Shown here: positions 8,411 to 16,398 of the stretch, in pieces | Layout of the letters: the number at the start of each line of letters is the position of its first letter | Numbering within the stretch: position 1 is the first letter of the stretch | NCBI GenBank assembly: GCA_016218965.1 | Contig: JACRCP010000132.1 | Location: 1-34,279, forward strand | Direction of reading: 5' to 3' | DNA: 34,279 bases | Source: Deltaproteobacteria bacterium | Lineage (GTDB): Bacteria; Myxococcota; SpSt-1050; JACRCP01 | Program-made: the position numbers and the translations under genes | Notes under the pieces: generated by a model | Told to the model about the DNA's origin: nothing | Seen by the model: only the letters and a program-made list of their open reading frames with translations | The model's database searches: none

Positions 8411-8807
8411 ATGGCCGGCAAAAAATGGGGCTTGCCGTGACAAACCGCCGCCGCGCTCTCTTCGCCAACATCGGAGGGACTGCCGCCGGAGGAACGCGCC
8501 AACCTTCATTACCTCGACGACATTCTCTCTGCAGTCGCCCGGATGAAGGCGGGGTTCCTCCGTTACGATCCCTTCGTCACGAAACGCGCTTGCGTGCGAC
8601 AAGGACGACCACAATCTCGTCCGCAGTCATCAGATTGCAGCCTATGCGCGATCCAGGTCGATTCAGGTGCTCATGCTGGACTACACGTTCTGCGGGATGG
8701 ACAAAGACCTGGAGAGGGACGGTGATTCCGTCCACTTCACTCGGGCCGGCCACGGAAGCCTGGCGGCCGAACTGAAAAAGGCGCTCGTCCCTTTCCTGCT
8801 GCGTTGA
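8411..8807 (+). pseudogene. SGNH/GDSL-hydrolase remnant
   Basis: A plausible start (ATG 8411 after GAAGAGACGG) is closed after nine codons by TGA at 8438-8440. The same frame then reads coherently as LPPEERANLHYLDD and KAGFLRYDPFV up to about 8579. From there a different frame continues as NALACDKDDHNLVRSHQ to DSVHFTRAGHGSLAAELKK and a TGA at 8805-8807. DxVHFTxxGH is the C-terminal His/Asp block of SGNH-family esterases. The N-terminal GDS block is absent, so even after repair the gene would be incomplete. Read as a decayed carbohydrate-esterase-like gene. Part of the damage could be sequencing error. Confidence 0.6.
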
Positions 8808-8884
8808 AATACGACGGGGGTTCTGACACCGGCGCCTGGCACACGGATTTCCTCACGCGCCCGCTGCTCGCCTACCCACCCGAT

Positions 8885-10942
8885 CTACTGGCAAGTCGAG
8901 ACCATCAGGAAGGCCGTGTGCTTCCGGAAAGGGGGCGTCGAAACCGATATCTTCGATCCGGAAGCCGCCGATGTTCCCAGCTCGACTCCGGTTGCGTCGT
9001 CGATCCACTTGATTGCGTGCCCCCCGTAGCACAGGGAGTCGATCTCCAGCGTGGTTTCGACCTCGGGGTGGCCCTTGTATGTCCTCTCGATCGTGTGGTG
9101 CTGGGATTCGAGCGCCTCGAAATCGGCGATAATCCCGTCCAAGAGGGCGCCCAGCTCCAAGGCCATCCCCTCCTTCTGCTCTTTTGGCAAGTTCTTGATG
9201 TATCCCTTGTAGCGCTCGAAAAACCCCACCGGATCCTGGACCATTTGTGTCGCCATGTCCTCGGCCGTCGCCTGGTCCACGCCGAAGTATTTGACAAACA
9301 GCGCCGCCGCATCCGAGAGATAAGGGTCGGTGTCCACTTGGACCCCGTCCTGCGTCATGAAGATGTACCAGTCGCGTATCCCCTGGATGACCGCCACCAG
9401 GTGGGCCAGCCGCTCGATGCTCGATGCCCCCCTGACGGCGTTGATTAGGTCAATCCGGTAGTCGGCGGGGTTGTCGTGCAGAAGCCACGCGATCATCGTC
9501 TTTCCGTCGCTTGCGGCGGTCGGAACGACTGCGGCGTTGGATGAGGCGACGTGGTCGTTGTAGTTGCGGGAGTCAAACAAGGTGAGATCCACGCCCTTGA
9601 GAAACTCGCGCATGAACACGTGCGTCGGGCCCACAAAAACGCTGCGGCCCCGATCTCCGGTGTCCGGAACGAACCGCTCGAACGCCGCCCACGTCGCCCC
9701 GGAACCGGCCGAACCTGAGGCCAGGTTCGTCCACGCCACGTTGTGCTCCGCCTCCGCGGTGAGGGACTCCGGCCAGCTGCCGCCCACGTAGCGTTCGTTC
9801 TCCATCACGGGGCGCCGGTACCCGACGATGTCCTCGTGCATCCACTTGAGTGTGTTGCGAAGCTCCAGCACGACGTCAACGGGCCTCGGGATCATCGTGG
9901 TCACGCCGTGGTAGTAGTGGTGCATTGCGATGTCAGTGCCGGGGTTCAACCAGAAGGCCTCGGGCGTCGCTGGGACGTACCCGGTGGCCGAGACCGAGAC
10001 GAGGTGCGCCTTTCCGTACCGCGAGATCTCGTAGTCTCTGATGAACTTCCCCATCTCCTCTACCCACGCCGCGTCGGTTGCGTCCGAGCCGCTCCCGCCG
10101 CAGCCGGTGAGCTCGTTCCACAGTTCCCACGTGAAGATGCTGGGGGACGATCCCCACCTGTCGGCGACATACTCAAGCCTTTTTTTCCAGAGCGCCTTGG
10201 CGTCGGCGTTGGTGATGAGATCGCCCAGAGCATTGATCGGCCCGCCGCGGCTCGAATGATACGGCCAGAACGGAAGGTTGTCGTCCAGGCCCACAAGCTG
10301 GCACGTGTGTGCGATGAGCACCACGTCTACATAGATGCCGTATTCCCCGGCGAGCCTGATGAAGTTGTCTACGCGCCTTGCGAATTCCTCGTTGAACGTC
10401 CCGGCGGGGTCCTCGAGGAATTGTATCTTCCCGCCATCTATCAGGGTCGAGATGTCCTCGTCGTCCCACCAGCCTGTGCCTTCGATGTCAATCCTGAAGA
10501 AGTTCTCGCCGTTCGCCTGCATCTCCTGAAACCGCTTCCTGAGTGTCTCCGGGTCGTAAACGAGGGTCTTGCCGCCGATGGTCGCGGTCCCGAAGTAGTC
10601 AAGGCTTAAGTGCTCGCCGCTGGTGGCCGTGCCAAGGGGGAAAAACGGTGTGCCGTCGTCGAACATGAAGTAGCGGCCGTTGGGCGCCGTTTTGATCCAC
10701 GGCCGGTTGCCCGAGGCGTCAACCCCGCCGTCCGAAACGCCGGCGTCCTGCGCACCGACATCGTCCGCCCCGGCGTCGTCCCCCCCGGCGTCGCTAACCT
10801 CCCCATCCCCGCCGGTCACCCCCACATCCGGCGTCCCTCCGCCCCCGGAATCGTCGGCGACGGTCTCCACCCCCCCGCAGTCGCACGAAGGCAAAACGGC
10901 CGCAGCCGCGAGAAGAAACGCCACCAGCAGCCTGAAACTCAT
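8885..10942 (-). CDS. secreted GH5-like glycoside hydrolase lipoprotein
   Basis: Probable surface glycosidase of clan A (GH5-like), cutting a beta-linked polysaccharide of unknown identity. ATG 10942 is preferred to the TTG at 10948 because GGAGGG lies 6 bases upstream of the ATG. The signal peptide ends VLPSC (Cys20). A Gly/Asp-rich spacer runs to about residue 78. The catalytic part begins with a small beta segment (IKTAPNGRYFMFDDGTPFF, as in putative collagenase/apiosidase-like hydrolases) and carries TWELWNEL (Glu277, likely acid/base) and RPVMENERYVGG (Glu381 or Glu383, likely nucleophile). The last 200 residues contain a helical insert and a C-terminal beta domain. No gene lies close upstream in the same direction, so it is probably monocistronic. 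Confidence 0.82.
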   Translation of the reverse strand: MSFRLLVAFLLAAAAVLPSCDCGGVETVADDSGGGGTPDVGVTGGDGEVSDAGGDDAGADDVGAQDAGVSDGGVDASGNRPWIKTAPNGRYFMFDDGTPFFPLGTATSGEHLSLDYFGTATIGGKTLVYDPETLRKRFQEMQANGENFFRIDIEGTGWWDDEDISTLIDGGKIQFLEDPAGTFNEEFARRVDNFIRLAGEYGIYVDVVLIAHTCQLVGLDDNLPFWPYHSSRGGPINALGDLITNADAKALWKKRLEYVADRWGSSPSIFTWELWNELTGCGGSGSDATDAAWVEEMGKFIRDYEISRYGKAHLVSVSATGYVPATPEAFWLNPGTDIAMHHYYHGVTTMIPRPVDVVLELRNTLKWMHEDIVGYRRPVMENERYVGGSWPESLTAEAEHNVAWTNLASGSAGSGATWAAFERFVPDTGDRGRSVFVGPTHVFMREFLKGVDLTLFDSRNYNDHVASSNAAVVPTAASDGKTMIAWLLHDNPADYRIDLINAVRGASSIERLAHLVAVIQGIRDWYIFMTQDGVQVDTDPYLSDAAALFVKYFGVDQATAEDMATQMVQDPVGFFERYKGYIKNLPKEQKEGMALELGALLDGIIADFEALESQHHTIERTYKGHPEVETTLEIDSLCYGGHAIKWIDDATGVELGTSAASGSKISVSTPPFRKHTAFLMVSTCQ

Positions 10943-11033
10943 GTTCAACCCTCCATCTCGGCCTCAATCTACCATTTGGCCCACGCCGTGTACACGCTCC
11001 GGCCCCAGGCCCCCGGGCCGCCCACGTTTGACG

Positions 11034-11219
11034 TCTGTATATGATAAGGATGAAAAAAGGTTCTACTGCTTGGGGATCACGGACGCAGGGCGAAAACTCT
11101 TTGTGGTCTTCACCATTAGGGGGCATCTGATCCGCGTGATCTCGGCGAGAGACATGACGCCGCGTGAAAGGAACACCTATGAAAAGCTCAAAGAAGAAGA
11201 TCCCTCGCTTCAAAAGTGA
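11034..11219 (+). pseudogene. brnT: truncated BrnT-family toxin, C-terminal part only
   Basis: The frame reads DKDEKRFYCLGITDAGRKL, FVVFTIRG, IRVISARDMTPRERNTYEK and ends at TGA 11217-11219. This is the C-terminal half of a BrnT-type ribonuclease toxin (the RxLFVVFTxRGxxIRVISAR block). The usual first 40 or so residues, which carry the FEWDxxKxxxNxxKHGVSFEEA strand-helix element with catalytic residues, are missing. Upstream sequence (10949-11033) has no BrnT-like coding in any frame and no in-frame start precedes Met at 11157. The fragment overlaps the antitoxin start by 41 bases, the normal arrangement for such pairs. Confidence 0.72.
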
Positions 11220-11475
11220 GGATGCCGAGCGGAAATTCTGGGCCTCGCGAGATTCGACGGAGTACCTCGACTGGACCCAGGGCACGAGGCGCGCGGATTT
11301 CCAGAGACTGCACCCCACCCTCAAGACCATTTCGCTGCGCCTTCCGGCAGGGCTCATAGCCGAGTTGAAGGTCCTGGCAAACAAGCGCGACGTGCCGTAC
11401 CAGTCCCTCTTGAAACTGTTCCTGGCTGAGCGGGTCAAGGAGGAACTGAAGCCGGCTGTTCACCGCGTTGTTTGA
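11179..11475 (+). CDS. brnA: BrnA/CopG-family antitoxin
   Basis: Ribbon-helix-helix DNA-binding antitoxin of the COG5304 type that pairs with BrnT toxins and represses its own operon. ATG 11179 has AAAGGA at 11167-11172, a better fit than GTG 11164. The 98-aa product carries the family signature: an IPRFKSEDAERKFWASRDS N-terminal arm that binds the toxin, a WTQGTRR linker, then the strand-helix-helix KTISLRLPAGLIAELKVLA followed by RDVPYQSLLKLFLAERVKEEL. Length and motifs look complete. With its toxin beheaded it is now an orphan antitoxin or a free regulator. Confidence 0.82.
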   Translation: MKSSKKKIPRFKSEDAERKFWASRDSTEYLDWTQGTRRADFQRLHPTLKTISLRLPAGLIAELKVLANKRDVPYQSLLKLFLAERVKEELKPAVHRVV

Positions 11476-11476
11476 A

Positions 11477-11494
11477 ACCCGCTGCGGGTCTTTC
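11477..11494 (+). terminator. weak hairpin after the antitoxin gene
   Basis: ACCCG (11477-11481), a 3-base loop and CGGGT (11485-11489), followed by CTTTC. It starts two bases after the antitoxin stop codon. The stem is short and the T run imperfect, so termination is only possible. Confidence 0.35.
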
Positions 11495-11530
11495 AGCCGG
11501 CACCAACCTCCATATCCGATCGAATGCGCG

Positions 11531-12155
11531 CTACCGGGGATTGTCGAGCACGCGGTCGCAGTCCAAGAGCGGCCGGCCGGCGGGGTTCCGGTACACCGAG
11601 GCGCAGCTCCCCAGCGGGACGCCGATGTCGTTGAACGGGATCCCTTCGCCCCAAGGCGCATAATTGTACGTGCCGTCCGGGGCCGAACCGAAGATGTCGT
11701 ACCAGGCCATCTTTCCCGGCTCAAGGTACGAGGTGTGGGCGGCCAGGATCCGCTCGTGGACCCAACGCACCTCGCGCGACGTGAGCGGGACGCCCGCGTT
11801 GGCGGAGTGCGCAAGAAGCTTCACGAAATTCTGTTCGGTCACGTTGTCGGGCATCTTCCCGTTCTGCTCGATGTAATTCATGGTGCGGTCGAGGCGGTCG
11901 GCCAGCCCCAAGACGAGATCGAGCGCCACGCTGTTCTGTCCCGCCACCAGCGCCTGGTTGGGGGAAGTGCTGCGTCGTCGTCGCGCTGGTCTCGCACACC
12001 TCCCACCCCGGGTGGTTGCGGATGCCGTCGCACGGATCAACCGGGTTTCCAGCGTCCTCGGGCTCGGCCCCCGAGTCGCCGGCCCCGCCGTCACCGGCGT
12101 CACTCCCACCGTCTTCCAATGCGCCGTCAATGCCCGCATCATCAAGGCCCTCCGT
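11531..12155 (-). pseudogene. decayed secreted-protein gene with Asp/Gly-rich spacer
   Basis: Two frames make sense in succession. The first, directly in frame with and downstream of the GH31 stop codon at 12156-12158, encodes a D/A/G-rich spacer and then CDGIRNHPGWEVCETS, which matches the cysteine module in the GH31 protein (CSGIQKHSEWELCESG). Near 11960-11995 the sense moves to another frame: NQALVAGQNSVALDLVLGL, NGKMPDNVTEQNF, LTSREVRWVHERILAAHTSYL, WYDIFGSAPDGTYNYAPWG, ending in DNPR at 11531. There is no signal peptide or start codon. I do not recognise the C-terminal domain. Probably an exported protein that lost its front end and suffered an internal deletion or frameshift. Confidence 0.6.
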
Positions 12156-14363
12156 TCATTTCCATTTCACCCGCACGCCGCGCGAGGTGTCGCCCACGCG
12201 CACGTACGTGGCGTTTTTCTGAGAGTCGTGGAAGTACCCGACGGCCACGGCCAGAAGCGCCGGGACGCCCGAAACGTTGCTTGCAGGTCCAAGCGGTTCG
12301 ACCTCGATGCCGGCCGGAGCCGGTTCGCCGTGTACGCGGAGGATCAGCGGTCTCTCGTCCGGCGAGACCTCCACGACAAGCTTCCCGCCGTCGCGCCTGT
12401 AAAGGGCGTTCACGCCGTTGTCGCCTTCGCGGTAGACGTCAAACCTTCCATCCAGCGCGGGATAGATCGCCAGCATCAGGTGGCCCTTGAAACCTCCTTC
12501 CCCGAACCAGCCGTGAGGGGAAGAGAGATAAAGCGGGATGATGGCCCTTTTCCTGATTAACACCGGGTACTCGCCAAGAGGGATAGTGAGCCTTTCGGTC
12601 TTGCCCCCCGTGTAGGTGCGCGACTCGTCGAACATGTAGATCCACTCGCCCGGCGGGAACGTCACGTCGCGGCTGGTCCCCGCCTCGTACATCACAGCGA
12701 CCAGCATGTCCTCGCCCAAGAGGTAATGCCACTTGCCCTGCGCCTGGACGGTCCAGAGCGACTTCTGCAAGGCGAACGCCTCGGCCCCCCGGCTGTACAT
12801 GAAGGGGATGATCTCGTGGTGGATGGCCGCGAACCGCCGGTAGATGTCCCTCGTCTCCGTGTCGTACAACCACGGCCTGTGCTCGCCGCCGCCGCCGTTC
12901 TCCATCAACCCGCTGAATGCCCCGAGCTGTGCCCAGCGGACGAACACCTCCTTGTCCCGGAGCCCGTCTCCCCTAAAGCCGCTGATGTCCGATCCGAAGC
13001 TCACATAACCGGCCTTCGCCGACTCCCACATATTGGTGAGCGCCACTCCCATCCCGCCCCAGTCGGGGTCCTGGTCCCCGACCCAGCCGGCAAACATTAC
13101 GTCCCGCGGCGCGAATTTGAGCGGGTAGGGGATTCCGACATAGGTGTCCACGGGACGTCCCATGGTAAGGCGGTCGGGGCCGAGGCGTTGTCGGGTGTAG
13201 CCGAGGAAATCCTCGAAGTAGTACTTCGAGTAGTCCTCCCTGCTGATCACGCCGCCCTTGCCCATGGCAACGCCCATCTTGAGGATCAAAAAGTCGCTGG
13301 CGTCCAGCTTCCAGCCGTCAATCCCTTGGTCGAGCACGGTGTCCATCAGGCCGTGCCACCATGTCACGGCCTCCGGGTTCGTGTAGTCGATGAGCGCGGC
13401 GGGGTCTTTTTTCCACCACTCCACCGTCTTGCCGCCGCTCACAAGGTAGCCGTTGCTCTTGGCCGTTTCGTAGAGCGGCGAACCGGTGTCAATCACGCTT
13501 GTCGCCCAGAGAAGGATTCGGACGCCCCTGGAATGGACGTAGTCAATCATCTCCTTCGGTTTCGGATAAAGCGATGTGTCCCAGACAAAATCGTTGTACG
13601 ACGTCTCCCATGGCGCGTCCACGATCACCGCACCCACGGGGATCTCATTGGCCATGTAGTCGTCCACCAGTTCCGTGACCATGTCCTGTGTGCTCTCGTT
13701 GTACCAGACCCAGTGCGTATGCGCCCACTCCGACCAAGGCGGAGGAGCGAGATTGGCCGGCGGTATGATCGGGTTCCCGCCGGCATCATGGCCTCCGGTA
13801 TCCGTGGAAACGCCCGTATCGAGCGTGTTTCCGGAGTCCGTGACACCGCTGTCGTCTGTGCCGCCCGAATCTTCCGCCGCGCCCGAGTCGCCGATACCCG
13901 CGTCCTGATTGTCGGGGTACGCGCACTCGCACCAGTCCGACTTGTGGCCGCTGTTGCAGGAAACCGGCTCCAGAGTTCGTTTCGCACACCCCGGATCGCC
14001 CCCGTACGCTTCGGTGCAAATCATCCCCGCCGCCGCGCAATACGCCGCGCACCCCGCGCCGTCGAGGTAGACCCCGGCGCAGCGGTTTGGACCCGACTCG
14101 CAAAGCTCCCACTCGGAGTGTTTTTGGATGCCCGAGCAGTCGGCGGGTTGTGCACCCCCCGCGTCCCCGCCGGCGTCTCCTCCCGGCCCATCGTCGTCCG
14201 AGCCTGCATCAGGAGTTCCGGCATCGGCGAATGCGTCGTAGCCGCCGTGACCGCCGCCGGCGTCTTGGGCGGCATCCGTTCCCCCTGCGTCCTCGGAGCA
14301 GGCGTTCAACAAAAGGAGGGCAAGGGCGAACGCCCCGAGCGCATCCAAGATGTTCTTTTTCAT
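12156..14363 (-). CDS. GH31-family alpha-glycosidase lipoprotein
   Basis: Retaining alpha-glycosidase (alpha-glucosidase or alpha-xylosidase type) exported as a 735-aa lipoprotein. ATG 14363 is chosen over upstream frame starts because GGAGGG precedes it and a signal peptide with lipobox LNAC (Cys22) follows at once. Order: D/G-rich spacer; a cysteine module (CSGIQKHSEWELCE, CAGVYLDGAGCAAYCAAAGM) of the kind found beside polysaccharide-degrading domains in this group; a second spacer rich in DSG/DTG; the GH31 barrel with DGWKLDASDF (Asp354, nucleophile) and GWVGDQDPDW (Asp430, acid/base); and C-terminal beta domains. It begins 80 bases after the CocE-type hydrolase gene and is probably co-transcribed with it. 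Substrate specificity cannot be read from the sequence. Confidence 0.87.
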   Translation of the reverse strand: MKKNILDALGAFALALLLLNACSEDAGGTDAAQDAGGGHGGYDAFADAGTPDAGSDDDGPGGDAGGDAGGAQPADCSGIQKHSEWELCESGPNRCAGVYLDGAGCAAYCAAAGMICTEAYGGDPGCAKRTLEPVSCNSGHKSDWCECAYPDNQDAGIGDSGAAEDSGGTDDSGVTDSGNTLDTGVSTDTGGHDAGGNPIIPPANLAPPPWSEWAHTHWVWYNESTQDMVTELVDDYMANEIPVGAVIVDAPWETSYNDFVWDTSLYPKPKEMIDYVHSRGVRILLWATSVIDTGSPLYETAKSNGYLVSGGKTVEWWKKDPAALIDYTNPEAVTWWHGLMDTVLDQGIDGWKLDASDFLILKMGVAMGKGGVISREDYSKYYFEDFLGYTRQRLGPDRLTMGRPVDTYVGIPYPLKFAPRDVMFAGWVGDQDPDWGGMGVALTNMWESAKAGYVSFGSDISGFRGDGLRDKEVFVRWAQLGAFSGLMENGGGGEHRPWLYDTETRDIYRRFAAIHHEIIPFMYSRGAEAFALQKSLWTVQAQGKWHYLLGEDMLVAVMYEAGTSRDVTFPPGEWIYMFDESRTYTGGKTERLTIPLGEYPVLIRKRAIIPLYLSSPHGWFGEGGFKGHLMLAIYPALDGRFDVYREGDNGVNALYRRDGGKLVVEVSPDERPLILRVHGEPAPAGIEVEPLGPASNVSGVPALLAVAVGYFHDSQKNATYVRVGDTSRGVRVKWK

Positions 14364-14443
14364 GCTCGGAACCCTCCGTTCACTTGCAAAAAATTCAGGG
14401 TTTGGACGACCACGAACAACACAATGCAGAGCTGACACGCTCC

Positions 14444-16288
14444 TCATCGGATCACCGGCAGCGCGAGAAATGACTCCGCTCCAAGCAAAATCGTATTTGT
14501 GACGACCAGTGGCGCGGCGGCGTCCTCGAAAAAGTCGTCCCCGGTGTTCGGGTTCCTGTCAAAACGCTCGTAATTGCTCGACGTGATGATGACGCCGACC
14601 CTGTGCCCCGGCAAGAAGGTGTACGCGAGCTCGTTCGTGAGCGCGATGGTGATCGAGTACGCCAGGCCGGCGGTAACATCGGATGGGGCGGAGAGATCGT
14701 CGCGCAGCTTGAGCCGCCGGATGCCGTCGGTGAGAAGGAGGTGACGGCCGTTCCCGTCCACGTCGGTGAGACGGGCCGCGAAGTCCGTGTCCGTTCCAGT
14801 CGTCTTCACGTTCAGCCGGACCAGTACGGCCCCGGTGATTCTGAGCGGCTCGGCCAGCGGTTCGGTGACGAACGCCGCCGCATCGCCGCGCGCAAGCACA
14901 GCCGCCTGATCGGTCGGGCCGTGCGTGTACTTCCAGCTCAGCGTCTGGCCGCCCACCGTCGGCGACGGGTCGTTCGGGTCGCACGGAAGGCCGATCTCGC
15001 CGCCGGACGGAATCGCGTCGGAAAGACCGCGACCGCCGGTCAGATACAGGAGCCCGGGCTCCGACGGCGGGGGCCACTCGTCGGCAGATTTCCAGAGCCC
15101 CTCCGCCCCCTGGACGTAACGGACGCGCGGCCAGCCCGCGGCCTCACTCTGCAATCCCCGCAGGTAGAGGTCATAAAACGCCAGGGCGTCTTTCTGGATC
15201 CTGCGATCGGCGTCGAACCACTGTCTCTCCTCCTCTGTGAACTCGCGGCCCCAAATCCCCTCTCCGCCCGCGGCAAAGTGGGACCAGGGACCGATCAGCA
15301 TGCGGTGACTGTTCCGGACGGACGGATCGCTTAGCGTGCGGATCTCGTCGAAGGTGCGGTGGGTCCCGCGGTTGAAGAGGTCGTACCACCCGCTCACCAC
15401 GAGCATCGGGATCTTGACCAAGGCGGGATCGTGCAGGCCCTCGACCACCCTCCAGTACAGATCCTTGCAGGGGTGCTGCTTGACCGTGCCGCCGGTTCCG
15501 TAGAGCAGCCCCAACCCTTCCGCGTACTCTTTTCTGAAAACGCCCCCGGGGAAGAAGTTCTCGTAGAAGTGATTCATGTGGCCGAAGATCGGCACTGCCG
15601 CCTTGAGATGCGGCGGCTGTTCGGCGGCGGTCCAGTACTGGACCCTTCCCAGCGCCGAGACCCCGTACATGCCCACGTTGCCGTCGGACCACGGCTGCGC
15701 CGCGATCCATTCGACAAGGTCGTACCCGTCCTCGCCGTACTGGAGCTCGTCGCGGACCTGGGCGGAAGACGAGCCGAACTTGCCGCGCCAGTCCACCGCG
15801 ACGACGGCGTAGTCCATGCCTGCAAAAAGCGGCTCCGTGGTCGTGTCCTCAAGCCATATCTTGTACACGTTGTCGATGTTGTACGGCGTGTAGATGAAGA
15901 TCGCAGGGACCTTGCAGGCCGGCTCGGCCGGACGCCGGATCAGGGCGGCAAGCGCGGCCCCGTCGCGCGCAGGTATCATCGTCTCCTCAAAGAGGTGCGT
16001 TTTGCACGGCAAAACGACGCCGGCGTCCGCGCCGCCGTCAGCCGTTCCCGCATCGCGCCCCGCGTCCAAAAGACCCGCATCTTCCGGGCCATCATCCCCG
16101 CCGCCGTCATCCGCCGGACCTGCATCAGGACCTGCGCCGCCGGAATCTCCAACACCGCTGTCGCGCGGACCCCCGTCCGCCAGCATCTGCCCGCCCGCGT
16201 CCGCTGCCCCGCCGTTCGCCGAATCGCCGTCGCAGGAAGCTGTAGACAACGCCGCAACCACAAGAAAGACAACCGGAAAAACCTTCAT
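14444..16288 (-). CDS. CocE/NonD-family (peptidase S15-like) hydrolase lipoprotein
   Basis: Alpha/beta hydrolase of the X-Pro dipeptidyl-peptidase/CocE group, acting on esters or N-terminal prolyl peptides. The 614-aa product has a signal peptide ending TASC (Cys19), a D/G/A-rich spacer to about residue 92, then the hydrolase domain with the triad Ser211 (in GMYGVSALGR), Asp303 (SGWYDLFNRG) and His337 (IGPWSHFA), and the usual C-terminal jelly-roll domain (VRLNVKTTGTDTDF, YTFLPGHRVGVIITSSNYERFDRN). The ATG at 16288 has a GGGGG-rich region upstream. Its stop lies at 14444, 80 bases before the GH31 ATG, suggesting one operon; an esterase role in removing polysaccharide side groups would fit, but a peptidase role is equally open. 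Confidence 0.85.
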   Translation of the reverse strand: MKVFPVVFLVVAALSTASCDGDSANGGAADAGGQMLADGGPRDSGVGDSGGAGPDAGPADDGGGDDGPEDAGLLDAGRDAGTADGGADAGVVLPCKTHLFEETMIPARDGAALAALIRRPAEPACKVPAIFIYTPYNIDNVYKIWLEDTTTEPLFAGMDYAVVAVDWRGKFGSSSAQVRDELQYGEDGYDLVEWIAAQPWSDGNVGMYGVSALGRVQYWTAAEQPPHLKAAVPIFGHMNHFYENFFPGGVFRKEYAEGLGLLYGTGGTVKQHPCKDLYWRVVEGLHDPALVKIPMLVVSGWYDLFNRGTHRTFDEIRTLSDPSVRNSHRMLIGPWSHFAAGGEGIWGREFTEEERQWFDADRRIQKDALAFYDLYLRGLQSEAAGWPRVRYVQGAEGLWKSADEWPPPSEPGLLYLTGGRGLSDAIPSGGEIGLPCDPNDPSPTVGGQTLSWKYTHGPTDQAAVLARGDAAAFVTEPLAEPLRITGAVLVRLNVKTTGTDTDFAARLTDVDGNGRHLLLTDGIRRLKLRDDLSAPSDVTAGLAYSITIALTNELAYTFLPGHRVGVIITSSNYERFDRNPNTGDDFFEDAAAPLVVTNTILLGAESFLALPVIR

Positions 16289-16336
16289 GCCACGCCCCCT
16301 TCATCCCTCAGGTTCGGGACACTGCCATAGTAACAG

Positions 16337-16368
16337 AAAGAAGCCCCCGGGTTGTGCACCGGGGGCTT
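16337..16368 (-). terminator. intrinsic terminator of the Kazal lipoprotein gene
   Basis: Perfect 10-bp stem (16341-16350 with 16359-16368, AAGCCCCCGG) around an 8-base loop. Read on the minus strand it is followed by CTTTCTGTT. It lies about 30 bases after the stop of the 16399-18438 gene and separates it from the CocE-GH31 unit. Confidence 0.8.
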
Positions 16369-16398
16369 TAAGGTCAGATCAGATCCCGCGACGAATCA

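Noticed and set aside
8438..8440. In-frame TGA in the SGNH remnant as a selenocysteine codon
   Set aside because: It lies nine codons from the start, outside any conserved site, and a second frame break follows. Decay or error is simpler.
12726..14435. Long plus-strand open frame opposite GH31
   Set aside because: No domain or signal peptide; it covers only the antisense of a gene with intact catalytic motifs.
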